Below, piece after piece: positions 1 to 6,668 of a stretch of 12,075 nucleotides of DNA. Origin of the DNA: Collinsella sp. CAG:166 (GTDB lineage: Bacteria; Actinomycetota; Coriobacteriia; Coriobacteriales; Coriobacteriaceae). Positions within the stretch are counted from its first letter, which is position 1; the number at the start of each line of letters is the position of its first letter. The translations under genes were made by a program, and so were the position numbers. The stretch is taken from assembly GCA_000434535.1 (NCBI GenBank), contig FR878685.1, forward strand, positions 33,525 to 45,599, written 5' to 3'. Under the pieces are notes generated by a model. It saw only the letters and a list, made by a program, of their open reading frames with translations, was not told where the DNA came from and did not search any database.

Positions 1-567
1 GTCGGGGCTGCCGCAGCCGACCTCCTCGCCCATATCAAAGTAGATCTCAGAGCACGGACCGCAGGGGCCGGTGGGGCCAGCGGCCCAGAAGTTGTCGTCC
101 TCGCCCAGGCGGGAGATGTGATCCTCGGCAACGCCCAGGGAGCGCCACACATCGTGGGTCTCGTCGTCCTCGGTAAAGACGGTGAAGTACAGGCGGTCGA
201 GCGGCAGCTTGAACTCCTTGGTAATGAGCTCAAAGGCCCAAGCGCAGGCCTGCTGCTTGGAAACGCCGCCAAAAGAGAAATCGCCGAGCATCTCGAAGAA
301 GGACAGGTGACGGCCGTCCTCGCCGATGCAATCGATGTCGTTGGTGCGGACGCACTTCTGGCAGGAAATCGCGCCGATCTCCTTCATGGTCTTCTTGCCC
401 TGGTAGTACTCCTTAAACTGGTTCATGCCGGCGTTGGCAAGCAGCAGCGAAGGATCGTCGGGGACGAGGGACGAAGAAGGATAGAGCTTAAGACCGCGCT
501 CCTCAAAGAAGTTGAGGAACTTGGAGCGAATCTCGGCCGTAGTCATTGACGGGTAGTCAGCACTCAT
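1..567 (-). CDS. alaS: Alanyl-tRNA synthetase, N-terminal part (partial at window edge)
   Basis: This encodes the first 189 residues of alanyl-tRNA synthetase, which charges tRNA-Ala with alanine in the cytoplasm; the rest lies beyond position 1. The class II catalytic core is visible: CQKCVRTNDI at residues 69-78, GRHLSFFEMLGDFSFG at 85-100 (the family usually reads RHHTFFEMLGNFSFG) and GPTGPCGPCSEIYFD at 164-178. The ATG at 567 gives MSADYPSMTTAEIRSKF, the normal start of the family, and has an AGGAG about 9 bases upstream. A terminator and a likely separate promoter precede it, so alaS is probably its own unit rather than part of the sigma-factor operon. Identification is certain; only the 5' third or less of the gene is present. 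Confidence 0.97.
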   Translation of the reverse strand, partial: MSADYPSMTTAEIRSKFLNFFEERGLKLYPSSSLVPDDPSLLLANAGMNQFKEYYQGKKTMKEIGAISCQKCVRTNDIDCIGEDGRHLSFFEMLGDFSFGGVSKQQACAWAFELITKEFKLPLDRLYFTVFTEDDETHDVWRSLGVAEDHISRLGEDDNFWAAGPTGPCGPCSEIYFDMGEEVGCGSPD

Positions 568-613
568 AGAGGGAATCTCCTCGGTTTCACATCGAAACAG
601 TTCAAACGTAACG

Positions 614-641
614 ATATTACCATCCCGCCGCGCAAGTGCAA
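614..641 (-). promoter_or_regulatory. Probable alaS promoter with extended -10
   Basis: Read on the minus strand, TTGCAC (636-641) is followed after 16 bases by TAATAT (614-619), preceded by TGG, giving a TGn extended -10 element. It lies about 47 bases upstream of the alaS ATG. Each hexamer is only a partial match to TTGACA/TATAAT, but the extended -10 and the position just after a terminator support it. The -35 box overlaps the U-tract of that terminator. Confidence 0.45.
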
Positions 642-669
642 AAAAGAGGGCCGGCACAATGCCGGCCCT
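640..669 (-). terminator. Rho-independent terminator of the sigma-factor operon
   Basis: A perfect inverted repeat, AGGGCCGGCA (647-656) and its complement (660-669) with a 3-base loop, is followed on the minus strand by CTTTTTT. No T-run follows it on the plus strand, so it works for leftward transcription. It lies about 50 bases past the stop codon of the AI-2E-family gene and closes the operon. Confidence 0.92.
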
Positions 670-719
670 TCAGCGAAATTGCATGTTAGCGCGTATGAAT
701 ATTAACCCGAATTACCCCG

Positions 720-2129
720 CTAGTTGTCGTCATCGTCCATGGAGCCGTCGATGCCGGTTTTGGTGTCGTCGTTCATATTGAAATCATCGTCTTTGGCGAA
801 GGGATTCTTGAAAAAGCCCGTAGCATCGGGCTGAAGGCCCGAGAGCTTCATCCAGGGATTATCGAGCTCGGGTTTGGGCATGGCCTGGGCCTCGGGCGCA
901 GTCTCGTTACCGATGAGCTCGGACTCGTAAATGAAGGTGTCGTCGCCGAGCGCGTCGTAGGCGGCGACCGGGTTGCCATCGGCATCGCGGTACGGTGTGC
1001 CCTTAAACACGGCGCCGTCATAGGCCACAAGCTGGCGGCCGGTCTCATTCTCGAAGTAGTACACGAAGATACCCTTGAGGGCCGCGCACAGCGGGATGGC
1101 AATAATCATGCCGATAGGGCCCATGAGTGCCGAGCCAATAACGAGCGCCGTGAGGCTCATGATGGGATGCACCTGCACCGAGCTCTGCATGACCTTAGGA
1201 GAAATCACGTTGTCGGTGACGTTTTGCGCGACCATCGTCACGATGAGCGTCCATAACGCCAACATGGGGCTGAACATGAAACCGAGCACCGTGGCGATTG
1301 CTGCGCTCACCCAAGGACCGACGACCGGAACCAAATGCATGATGCCGGTAAAGATAGCCATGAGCGCCGCATACGGATGGCCGATGATCATAAAACCAAT
1401 AAAGGCGAGGAAACCACCGCAGATGGACGTCACGACCATACCGCGCATGTAGCCGCCGACAGAGCGAGAAAGGATGGCGACCATAAAGCGGTACGAGGTC
1501 TCCTTCTCCTGACCGATGATGGTGCAAATCTCGTGGTGCATGCGAGGGTAGTCGCAGGCCATCCAGTACGCAAGCACCAGACCAAGGAAGATAACGAACA
1601 ACTGCGAAGCCGTATTGGTGATGAGCGGGAACACACCGCGGCCAAGCTCGGCAGCGATCTGAGACACATACTTCGATGCCACGGCAACCAGCGACGAAAG
1701 ATTATCGTCCAAATACTCCTTGAGCGGCGTGTTGTTGAGCGTCTTGGCATGCGAGATCATCTCGTTGAGATCGCCACCCGCAACACGAAGCTGCTCGGGC
1801 AGGCGGCTCAGGACTTCCATGATCTGACCAAAGAGAATCGGCGACAAGATGCAAACGACACCGACGAGCACGGCAACAACAACAATTAGCGCAATAAGCG
1901 AACCGATGCCGCGATTCACGCCATGGTGCTCGAGCCAGTTGGTGATCGGGGACATCACAAAAGCAATGATGGAGCCAACGGCAAGAAACTCAATAACCGG
2001 TGCCAGGATGCCCATAAGGTTAAAGATGACAGCAGCAATAACAATGCAGCCGACAACAGCCCAAATGCGCAGCGTCAGAACGCGGGTGTCGCGCAGCACG
2101 CGATCGGTTTGTTGGGGGTGCTCACTCAT
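720..2129 (-). CDS. AI-2E/PerM-family transporter-like membrane protein
   Basis: A 469-residue integral membrane protein of the AI-2E (PerM/YdiK-type) transporter family. About eight hydrophobic segments are visible (roughly 20-42, 45-63, 76-98, 170-190, 229-250, 254-275, 283-303 and 325-356). The conserved C-terminal family core is present: HLVPVVGPWVSA at 265-276, QNVTDNVISPKVMQSSVQVHP at 302-322 (a family signature) and ALMGPIGMIIAIPL at 334-347. Family members have been linked to autoinducer-2 export or Na+/H+ exchange, so the substrate cannot be named here. After the last membrane segment a long polar tail of about 110 residues ends in a strongly acidic stretch (DDDDN). Its ATG overlaps the sigma-factor stop codon in an ATGA, which implies translational coupling; the nearest SD-like sequence is weak and distant. 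It is the last gene of the operon. Confidence 0.9.
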   Translation of the reverse strand: MSEHPQQTDRVLRDTRVLTLRIWAVVGCIVIAAVIFNLMGILAPVIEFLAVGSIIAFVMSPITNWLEHHGVNRGIGSLIALIVVVAVLVGVVCILSPILFGQIMEVLSRLPEQLRVAGGDLNEMISHAKTLNNTPLKEYLDDNLSSLVAVASKYVSQIAAELGRGVFPLITNTASQLFVIFLGLVLAYWMACDYPRMHHEICTIIGQEKETSYRFMVAILSRSVGGYMRGMVVTSICGGFLAFIGFMIIGHPYAALMAIFTGIMHLVPVVGPWVSAAIATVLGFMFSPMLALWTLIVTMVAQNVTDNVISPKVMQSSVQVHPIMSLTALVIGSALMGPIGMIIAIPLCAALKGIFVYYFENETGRQLVAYDGAVFKGTPYRDADGNPVAAYDALGDDTFIYESELIGNETAPEAQAMPKPELDNPWMKLSGLQPDATGFFKNPFAKDDDFNMNDDTKTGIDGSMDDDDN

Positions 2130-2917
2130 GAACGAATCATCACTCCGTCGGGGTCGATCTTGTCCTGAATCTTCTTAAGCGTGCGGCGCAGCAGACGCGA
2201 GACCTGCACCTGCGAGATGCCCAGCTTCTTGGCAATCTCGATCTGGGTCATGCCCTTCACAAAGCGCAGCTCGATCACCTCGCGCTCGCGCGGCGAGAAA
2301 TCGCGGATGGCTTCCTCGATCACCAGGCGGTCATCGGTAAAGTCGAGCTCGTTGTCATCGTCGGCGTAACGGTCGAGAATCGAGGGCGCATCGTCGGAAT
2401 CGGACGCACCAGGAGCCTCGATGGGCACCGAGGTATAGGCCGAAGACGATTCCATAGCCTCGAGGACCTCATCGACAGTCACATCTAGATACTCAGCGAT
2501 CTCCTCAACCTTGGGCGAACGCTGCAGCTCGTTGGTAAGTTTGTCAGTAGCCTGGTTGACCTTGGCCGAGAGTTCCTGCAGACGACGCGGTACGCGCACG
2601 CTCCAGCCCTTGTCGCGGAAATGGCGTTTGATCTCGCCCAGGATAGTGGGTGTCGCAAACGTCGTGAACTCGAGTCCGCGCTCGGGGTCAAAGCGGTCGA
2701 TAGCCTTGAGCAAACCCAGATAGCCGACCTGCATGAGGTCGTCGAGCGGCTCGCCGCGATTCTTAAATTTGTTGGCAAGAAACCTTACCAGGTTCATATG
2801 GGACATGACGAGCTGTTCGCGGGCGTCCGGATCACCGGTCTCCTTGTAGCGACGAAACAGCTCGCGGGTTTTCTCCTTGTCCCAAGCGGTCTTGCCGCTC
2901 CGGGAACGTTCGGTCAT
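2126..2917 (-). CDS. SigB/SigF-family alternative RNA polymerase sigma factor
   Basis: A 263-residue group 3 sigma-70 factor of the SigB/SigF/SigG type, which directs RNA polymerase to stress or developmental promoters. Region 2 spans about 35-105, with LMQVGYLGLLKAIDRFDP at 61-78 and EFTTFATPTILGEIKRHFRDK at 83-103; it leads into WSVRVPRRLQEL, typical of SigB/SigF. Region 3 covers about 113-185, with an acidic low-complexity linker (DSDDAPSILDRYADDDNELD) before region 4 (about 200-252). The -35-binding helix-turn-helix is MTQIEIAKKLGISQVQVSRLLR at 223-244. The start is one base past the stop codon of the RsbW-like gene and its SD (AAGG) is weak, so translation is probably coupled. The neighbouring anti-sigma-like gene suggests partner-switching style control. 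Whether it is the ortholog of SigB or of SigF cannot be decided from sequence alone. Confidence 0.93.
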   Translation of the reverse strand: MTERSRSGKTAWDKEKTRELFRRYKETGDPDAREQLVMSHMNLVRFLANKFKNRGEPLDDLMQVGYLGLLKAIDRFDPERGLEFTTFATPTILGEIKRHFRDKGWSVRVPRRLQELSAKVNQATDKLTNELQRSPKVEEIAEYLDVTVDEVLEAMESSSAYTSVPIEAPGASDSDDAPSILDRYADDDNELDFTDDRLVIEEAIRDFSPREREVIELRFVKGMTQIEIAKKLGISQVQVSRLLRRTLKKIQDKIDPDGVMIRS

Positions 2918-2918
2918 A

Positions 2919-3296
2919 TTAAATATCCGCCTTGAGGTCGAGGGAAAGCGTCAGGGGCGCCGCAGTCTTTTCGTAGGAGTCGCACACGCTCGCCAAAATA
3001 AGCTCGGCATAAACAGCAGCCTGGTCATCCTCGTCGACGGTGGCCTGATCGCCAAAGGTAAAGGTCATGCCAACGTGAGATTCGTCGACATCGAATTTGA
3101 TCGAGATGTCATCGGAATCAACAGCCGTGCAGCCGAAAATAAATGCTTCCTCGGCAGCCATACGAATGTCCTCGATGCGATCGACGGACATGGAGCAGAG
3201 CGCACCGACATTTGCCGCCGTCATGCGCACAAGGCGCGCCAGACGCGGGTCGCCGGCAACGGTCAGCGTAATGGGGCAAGTTGCTTCGCTACTCAT
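2919..3296 (-). CDS. RsbW-like anti-sigma factor with degenerate ATPase site
   Basis: A 125-residue cytoplasmic protein directly upstream of the sigma factor. The N-terminal half (ITLTVAGDPRLARLVR at 9-24, then DRIEDIRMAAEEAF at 39-52) follows the pattern of RsbW/SpoIIAB anti-sigma factors, small GHKL-fold kinases that bind a SigB/SigF-type factor and release it when an unphosphorylated RsbV antagonist binds. Key ATP-binding features are missing. The N-box Asn expected four residues after Glu50 is Phe54. No DxGxG motif follows the strand at 75-83 (MTFTFGDQ), and no glycine-rich lid is seen before ELILASVCDSYE at 98-109. The ATG at 3296 is preferred over upstream starts because GAGGAG lies 7 bases before it and the family homology begins there; it overlaps the DUF948 gene by 8 bases. 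I infer an anti-sigma function from fold and context; kinase activity looks unlikely. Confidence 0.75.
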   Translation of the reverse strand: MSSEATCPITLTVAGDPRLARLVRMTAANVGALCSMSVDRIEDIRMAAEEAFIFGCTAVDSDDISIKFDVDESHVGMTFTFGDQATVDEDDQAAVYAELILASVCDSYEKTAAPLTLSLDLKADI

Positions 3297-3879
3297 CGCA
3301 GGACTCCTCAGAGGTCTCGGCGGGCGTGTAGGTGTAATACTGGGCTGCTTTAGCAGCAGGCTTCTGTGCATCATTGTCACCAGCAGCGACATCGTCCCCG
3401 GCTTCGCCAATCAGGACACGCTCGGTCGGCTGCTCGGCTTCTTCGGCAGCGGAAAGCTTGCGCTCAGCGTCGGCCGCGGGAGCCTTCACCTTGTTAAAGA
3501 GTTTCTGCACGGCACCTGCCGCAGAATCAGTCACGCTCGACACAGCATTGCTGGCCTCGGCCATGCTGCCCGTAACCTCGGAAATGTCGCGAACCACGGC
3601 TTCAACCTCTACGAGATTGGAGGTAAGGGCATCAACTGCCGTCTTGCTCGACTTAAGCAGCGGCTCCATCTGGGCAAGCGCCGGCGTAAGCTCATCGACA
3701 GCGCCATCGAGCTTTGCCACCACAGGCTGAGCCTCGGCGATGGTGTTGTTGAGGTCGTTCACGGTCTTATCGAGCGAGTCGACAACATTGCGGGTCTTGC
3801 GCAGGGTAAGCGCGAGCTCAGCGATGGCCCACACGCCGGCAACGGCGAGCAGCAGCAGGGCGATTTGAATGGGACTCAT
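3289..3879 (-). CDS. DUF948 membrane-anchored coiled-coil protein
   Basis: A 196-residue protein with one N-terminal membrane segment (IQIALLLLAVAGVWAIAELAL, about 4-24), then a long helical region (about 30-120) of repeated TVNDLNNTIAEAQPVVAKL-like heptads. This is the DUF948 pattern: a membrane anchor with a cytoplasmic or surface-proximal coiled coil. The tail (about 120-196) is Ala/Glu/Asp-rich and looks disordered. DUF948 proteins have no settled biochemical role. Bacillus subtilis YtxG, of this family, belongs to the SigB general-stress regulon, which fits the sigma factor gene downstream. In many actinobacteria a DUF948 gene lies just upstream of alaS. The ATG has GGGAGG 5 bases upstream. 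This is the first gene of the probable four-gene operon, unless rarA, about 100 bases upstream, is cotranscribed. Confidence 0.85.
   Translation of the reverse strand: MSPIQIALLLLAVAGVWAIAELALTLRKTRNVVDSLDKTVNDLNNTIAEAQPVVAKLDGAVDELTPALAQMEPLLKSSKTAVDALTSNLVEVEAVVRDISEVTGSMAEASNAVSSVTDSAAGAVQKLFNKVKAPAADAERKLSAAEEAEQPTERVLIGEAGDDVAAGDNDAQKPAAKAAQYYTYTPAETSEESCDE
3304..3309 (-). promoter_or_regulatory. Ribosome binding site that fixes the rsbW-like start
   Basis: GAGGAG on the minus strand, 7 bases before the ATG at 3296 and inside the 3' end of the DUF948 gene. It supports this start over in-frame upstream codons that would add 38 unrelated residues. Confidence 0.8.
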
Positions 3880-3917
3880 ACAAGCCTCCCGGAAGAATCG
3901 AAATACAGACGCTTTTC

Positions 3918-3948
3918 ATGGTACCCCAAAGGGGACCGAACATGCCAA
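3918..3948 (-). promoter_or_regulatory. Possible promoter and dyad ahead of the DUF948-sigma operon
   Basis: On the minus strand TTGGCA (3943-3948) is followed after 19 bases by TACCAT (3918-3923), a long spacer. Between them lies a dyad, GGTCCCC TTT GGGGTACC (3920-3937), with one bulged base. Its GGGTAC also resembles a SigB-type -10 (GGGTAT), but no matching GTTT -35 is found at the right distance. It could be an operator, a weak promoter or chance. It is the only candidate control region in the 100 bases between rarA and the DUF948 gene. Confidence 0.25.
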
Positions 3949-3979
3949 GAGCAGCAACGTGGGACAAAATTATCAGCAG

Positions 3980-5329
3980 CTACTTCGGTGCATTCCCGCT
4001 GCGGTCGCGTTCGCTTTGCTCTACGCGCCACTCTTCCCAGCCGCGCCCGGCAGGCTGCCAGAACGCACCGCGCTCCAGCCCCTCGGGCAAATAGCGCTGA
4101 TCGACCCAGCCTTCGGGATAATCGTGCGGGTATTTATACACACCGTAGTCGTCGCTGCCTGGGCGATGGCGATCGCGCAGATAACTCGGCACCTCGCGAA
4201 GCCCACTAGAGTGGATATCGGCAAGCGCCGCATCGATCGAAGCCTCACACGCGTTGGATTTTGGCGCCAAGCACACATAGAGTGCAGCCTGAGCCAGGTT
4301 AATGCGGCACTCGGGATAGCCAATGACCTCGGCAGACTTAAACGCGGCATGTGCCACCAAAAGCGCCTGTGGGTCGGCGTTGCCAACATCCTCAGAAGCA
4401 TGAATCATAATGCGACGGGCGATAAACTTAGGATCCTCCCCCGCATCGATCATGCGCGCAAGCCAGTAGACCGTGGCATCGGGATCGCTACCACGCATGG
4501 ACTTAATGAACGCACTGATGATGTCGTAGTGCATGTCACCGTTTTTGTCATACGTAAAACCGCGACGCGGATTGGCAATCTTTACGTCATCCACGGTGAT
4601 GGGATAACGCTCCCCCGCCGCCGGCGCTGGCGTTCCCTCGGTATCGGGACGCGTGACGGCAATCTCGCTCGCAAGTTCGAGCGTCGTGAGCGCCGAGCGA
4701 GCGTCACCCGCTGCCAGCGTGCAGATGGTCTTAACCGTATCCTCATCGGCCGAGAACTTGCCGTTCAAACCCTGCGGAGCCTCGAGTGCACGCTCGATCA
4801 GCGTGGCAATGTCCTCGTCTTTAAGATGCTCAAGCTCCACCACGCGACCGCGCGAGAGCAATGCCGAGTTGACCTCGAAGTACGGATTCTCCGTCGTGGC
4901 GCCAATCATAATAACGGTACGGTTCTCAACCGCATGCAGCAATGCATCCTGTTGTGACTTCGAAAAGCGATGAATCTCGTCGATAAACAGGATGGTGCGA
5001 CGGTCGTACGTATTCAGACGCGTCTTGGCCTCATCAATCACGCGGCGCAAGTCCTTCACGGTGCCCGTCACAGCGCTGACCTCGACAAACTCGCTCTTAG
5101 TATGGTTGGCGATAATATGGGCCAGCGTCGTCTTACCCGTACCGGCCGGCCCATACAAAATCACACTGGAAAGCACGTCGTGTTCGATCGCGGCACGCAA
5201 CCATGAGCCCTTACCGACGGCCTTTTGCTGGCCCACATACTCGTCGAGCGAATTGGGGCGCATACGCACCGCAAGCGGCGCATTCTGAAAGGAACGCTCG
5301 CGCGTCGAAGCAGAAAAAAGGTCGTCCAT
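3980..5329 (-). CDS. rarA: Replication-associated recombination protein A (AAA+ ATPase)
   Basis: A 449-residue RarA/MgsA/WRNIP1-family ATPase, which acts at stalled replication forks and contacts the clamp loader and SSB systems in the cytoplasm. It shows the N-terminal MDDLF, LAVRMRPNSLDEYVGQ (19-34), Walker A GPAGTGKT (60-67), Walker B ILFIDEIHRF (113-122), sensor 1 GATTENP (143-149), the LLSRGR arginine-finger region (157-162) and the sensor 2 region GDARSAL (208-214). The C-terminal MgsA/RarA domain follows, including GSDPDATVYWLARMIDAGEDP (280-300) and HDYPEGWVDQRYLPEG (402-417). Length matches the family. Three starts are possible: TTG at 5347, ATG at 5335 and ATG at 5329. I chose 5329 because homologs begin MDDLF; none has a clear SD. 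It probably has its own promoter. Confidence 0.95.
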   Translation of the reverse strand: MDDLFSASTRERSFQNAPLAVRMRPNSLDEYVGQQKAVGKGSWLRAAIEHDVLSSVILYGPAGTGKTTLAHIIANHTKSEFVEVSAVTGTVKDLRRVIDEAKTRLNTYDRRTILFIDEIHRFSKSQQDALLHAVENRTVIMIGATTENPYFEVNSALLSRGRVVELEHLKDEDIATLIERALEAPQGLNGKFSADEDTVKTICTLAAGDARSALTTLELASEIAVTRPDTEGTPAPAAGERYPITVDDVKIANPRRGFTYDKNGDMHYDIISAFIKSMRGSDPDATVYWLARMIDAGEDPKFIARRIMIHASEDVGNADPQALLVAHAAFKSAEVIGYPECRINLAQAALYVCLAPKSNACEASIDAALADIHSSGLREVPSYLRDRHRPGSDDYGVYKYPHDYPEGWVDQRYLPEGLERGAFWQPAGRGWEEWRVEQSERDRSGNAPK

Positions 5330-5368
5330 AGCCATCCCGTGTATCAATCAAAAACGTTTTCCACTAAC

Positions 5369-5374
5369 AGTATA
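5369..5374 (-). promoter_or_regulatory. Probable rarA -10 element
   Basis: TATACT on the minus strand, five of six matches to TATAAT, lies about 40 bases upstream of the rarA ATG in an AT-rich gap between dgt and rarA. No convincing -35 hexamer is seen 16-18 bases upstream; that position falls on the dyad at the dgt stop codon. Confidence 0.35.
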
Positions 5375-5384
5375 CCGAATATAT

Positions 5385-5400
5385 ACGAACTACCGTTCGT
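5385..5400. repeat. Perfect dyad spanning the dgt stop codon
   Basis: ACGAAC TACC GTTCGT: 6-base arms and a 4-base spacer that contains most of the dgt stop codon. No U-tract follows on the minus strand (ATATATTCGG), so it is at best a weak terminator. It lies where the rarA -35 region should be, so it may instead be an operator. Confidence 0.4.
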
Positions 5401-6637
5401 TAATATAGGTACGGTGCGGAAACTCCAGACCGGGGAACAGCTTGCTCGTCAGTTCGCAGAAATAACCGTCCGTCATGCTCGCGATATAATCCACCACGGC
5501 TTGATCCTTGTCGTCCTGCCAGGCATAGGTGCGATCGTAGTAGGAAAGCTGCTGCTCAATGCGCGAAATATGGTGCTTAAAGATGTACGAGGACTCGTCA
5601 CCACTGTTTAGATCCCGCAGGCAACGGTCGTAGAGCTTTTCGAACGCCTCGCGCAGCTCCACCTCGGAATCGCCTTCGATACCGCCCTTGCTATAGATCT
5701 TCTCGTAGTTCTCGCGCTTGGCTCGGCGGATTTCCTCAAACAGGTCCTCGCTCATCTCGATGCGCGGCTTACCATAGCTGTGCTCAACGATATCGATGGA
5801 GGCATGCGTGAGGATCCAACTGTTGTAGGCACCGCCCCGGCCATCATCAAAAGCGTCGGGTGACAGCAGGCCCGCCGCGATCGCATCCTGACGGTCACGA
5901 CCGACGTAGGCAAGAATATCCGAGATGCGAACGACGCAGCCCTCGAGCGTCATGGGACGCAGATGCCCAATTGCGCTATAGCCCGTGGCAATGCAATCCT
6001 CAACCGTCTGGTCAAACTGGTCAAAGGAGCTCATGTCCGAGAGCTCAAACACACGCTGCTCGTACTCGCCGTTATGGCATAGCACGCCGTCGAGCGTCTG
6101 GAGCGACACGTTGCGGCCGTACAGTGTGTCGAGCACGCGGACCGACTGCACGTTATGGAAAAAATAACGCCCCGTACGCTCATGATAGATATCGTTGAGG
6201 AAACGCTCGCCGGCATGGCCGAAAGGCGTGTGTCCCAAGTCGTGACCCAGGCCAATCGCCTCGATCAGATCGCAATTGAGCCCCAGGGCGCGACCGATAT
6301 CGCGCGCAATGCGGGAGACGAGCTGCACGTGCAAACCGCGGCGTGACAGATCGTCATTGCTACGGAAGCTAAAGACCTGCGTTTTGCCTGCATAACGGGT
6401 GTACGCCGGAAGATGAAGTATCTTTTCGGTATCGCGCATAAACGCCGGACGCATAAGCGTACCTTTGTCGGCGGCGCGATCAATACGACGAATGACCTGA
6501 TCGTCGTTGCAACGATACGGGTTGACATAGCCCGAAGCACGATCGGCGGCAATGCGCTCGACAAGTTCGGACGACAACGCCGAGGGAATACGGTCCATGC
6601 GCGCCTTAATGACGGCCGTTTCTTGATTAGTTGCCAT
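5390..6637 (-). CDS. dgt: Deoxyguanosinetriphosphate triphosphohydrolase-like HD protein
   Basis: A 415-residue HD-domain dNTP triphosphohydrolase of the dGTPase family, which hydrolyses dNTPs to the nucleoside and tripolyphosphate and so trims nucleotide pools. Family features in order are LPAYTRYAGKTQVFSF (76-91), the first metal ligand region LSRRGLHVQLVSRIAR (97-112, His103), the HD motif GLGHDLGHTPFGHAGE (129-144, His132-Asp133) and the distal Asp in VVRISDILAYVGRD (235-248, Asp240). The ATG at 6637 has AAGGAG 6 bases upstream, which rules out the in-frame extension to 6688 into the previous gene. It follows the prepilin-peptidase-like gene by 31 bases and is probably cotranscribed with it. 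Preference for dGTP over other dNTPs cannot be read from sequence. Confidence 0.9.
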   Translation of the reverse strand: MATNQETAVIKARMDRIPSALSSELVERIAADRASGYVNPYRCNDDQVIRRIDRAADKGTLMRPAFMRDTEKILHLPAYTRYAGKTQVFSFRSNDDLSRRGLHVQLVSRIARDIGRALGLNCDLIEAIGLGHDLGHTPFGHAGERFLNDIYHERTGRYFFHNVQSVRVLDTLYGRNVSLQTLDGVLCHNGEYEQRVFELSDMSSFDQFDQTVEDCIATGYSAIGHLRPMTLEGCVVRISDILAYVGRDRQDAIAAGLLSPDAFDDGRGGAYNSWILTHASIDIVEHSYGKPRIEMSEDLFEEIRRAKRENYEKIYSKGGIEGDSEVELREAFEKLYDRCLRDLNSGDESSYIFKHHISRIEQQLSYYDRTYAWQDDKDQAVVDYIASMTDGYFCELTSKLFPGLEFPHRTYINER

Positions 6638-6668
6638 GGCATGCTCCTTAAGAAGGATGCGCAATCGG

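Noticed and set aside
2919..3410. Upstream start for the RsbW-like protein at 3410
   Set aside because: The extra 38 residues overlap the DUF948 gene, show no family similarity and lack an SD, whereas the ATG at 3296 has GAGGAG at 7 bases.
3920..3937. Dyad after rarA as a terminator
   Set aside because: The stem is short, has a bulge and is followed by ATGAAAAG with no U-tract on the minus strand.
3097..4209. Long open frame on the plus strand (370 codons), and several others of 100-290 codons on that strand
   Set aside because: They lie antisense to convincing genes (rsbW-like, DUF948, rarA, glycosyltransferase, lspA), have low-complexity Arg/Ala/His-rich translations with no recognisable domain, and are expected in GC-rich DNA.
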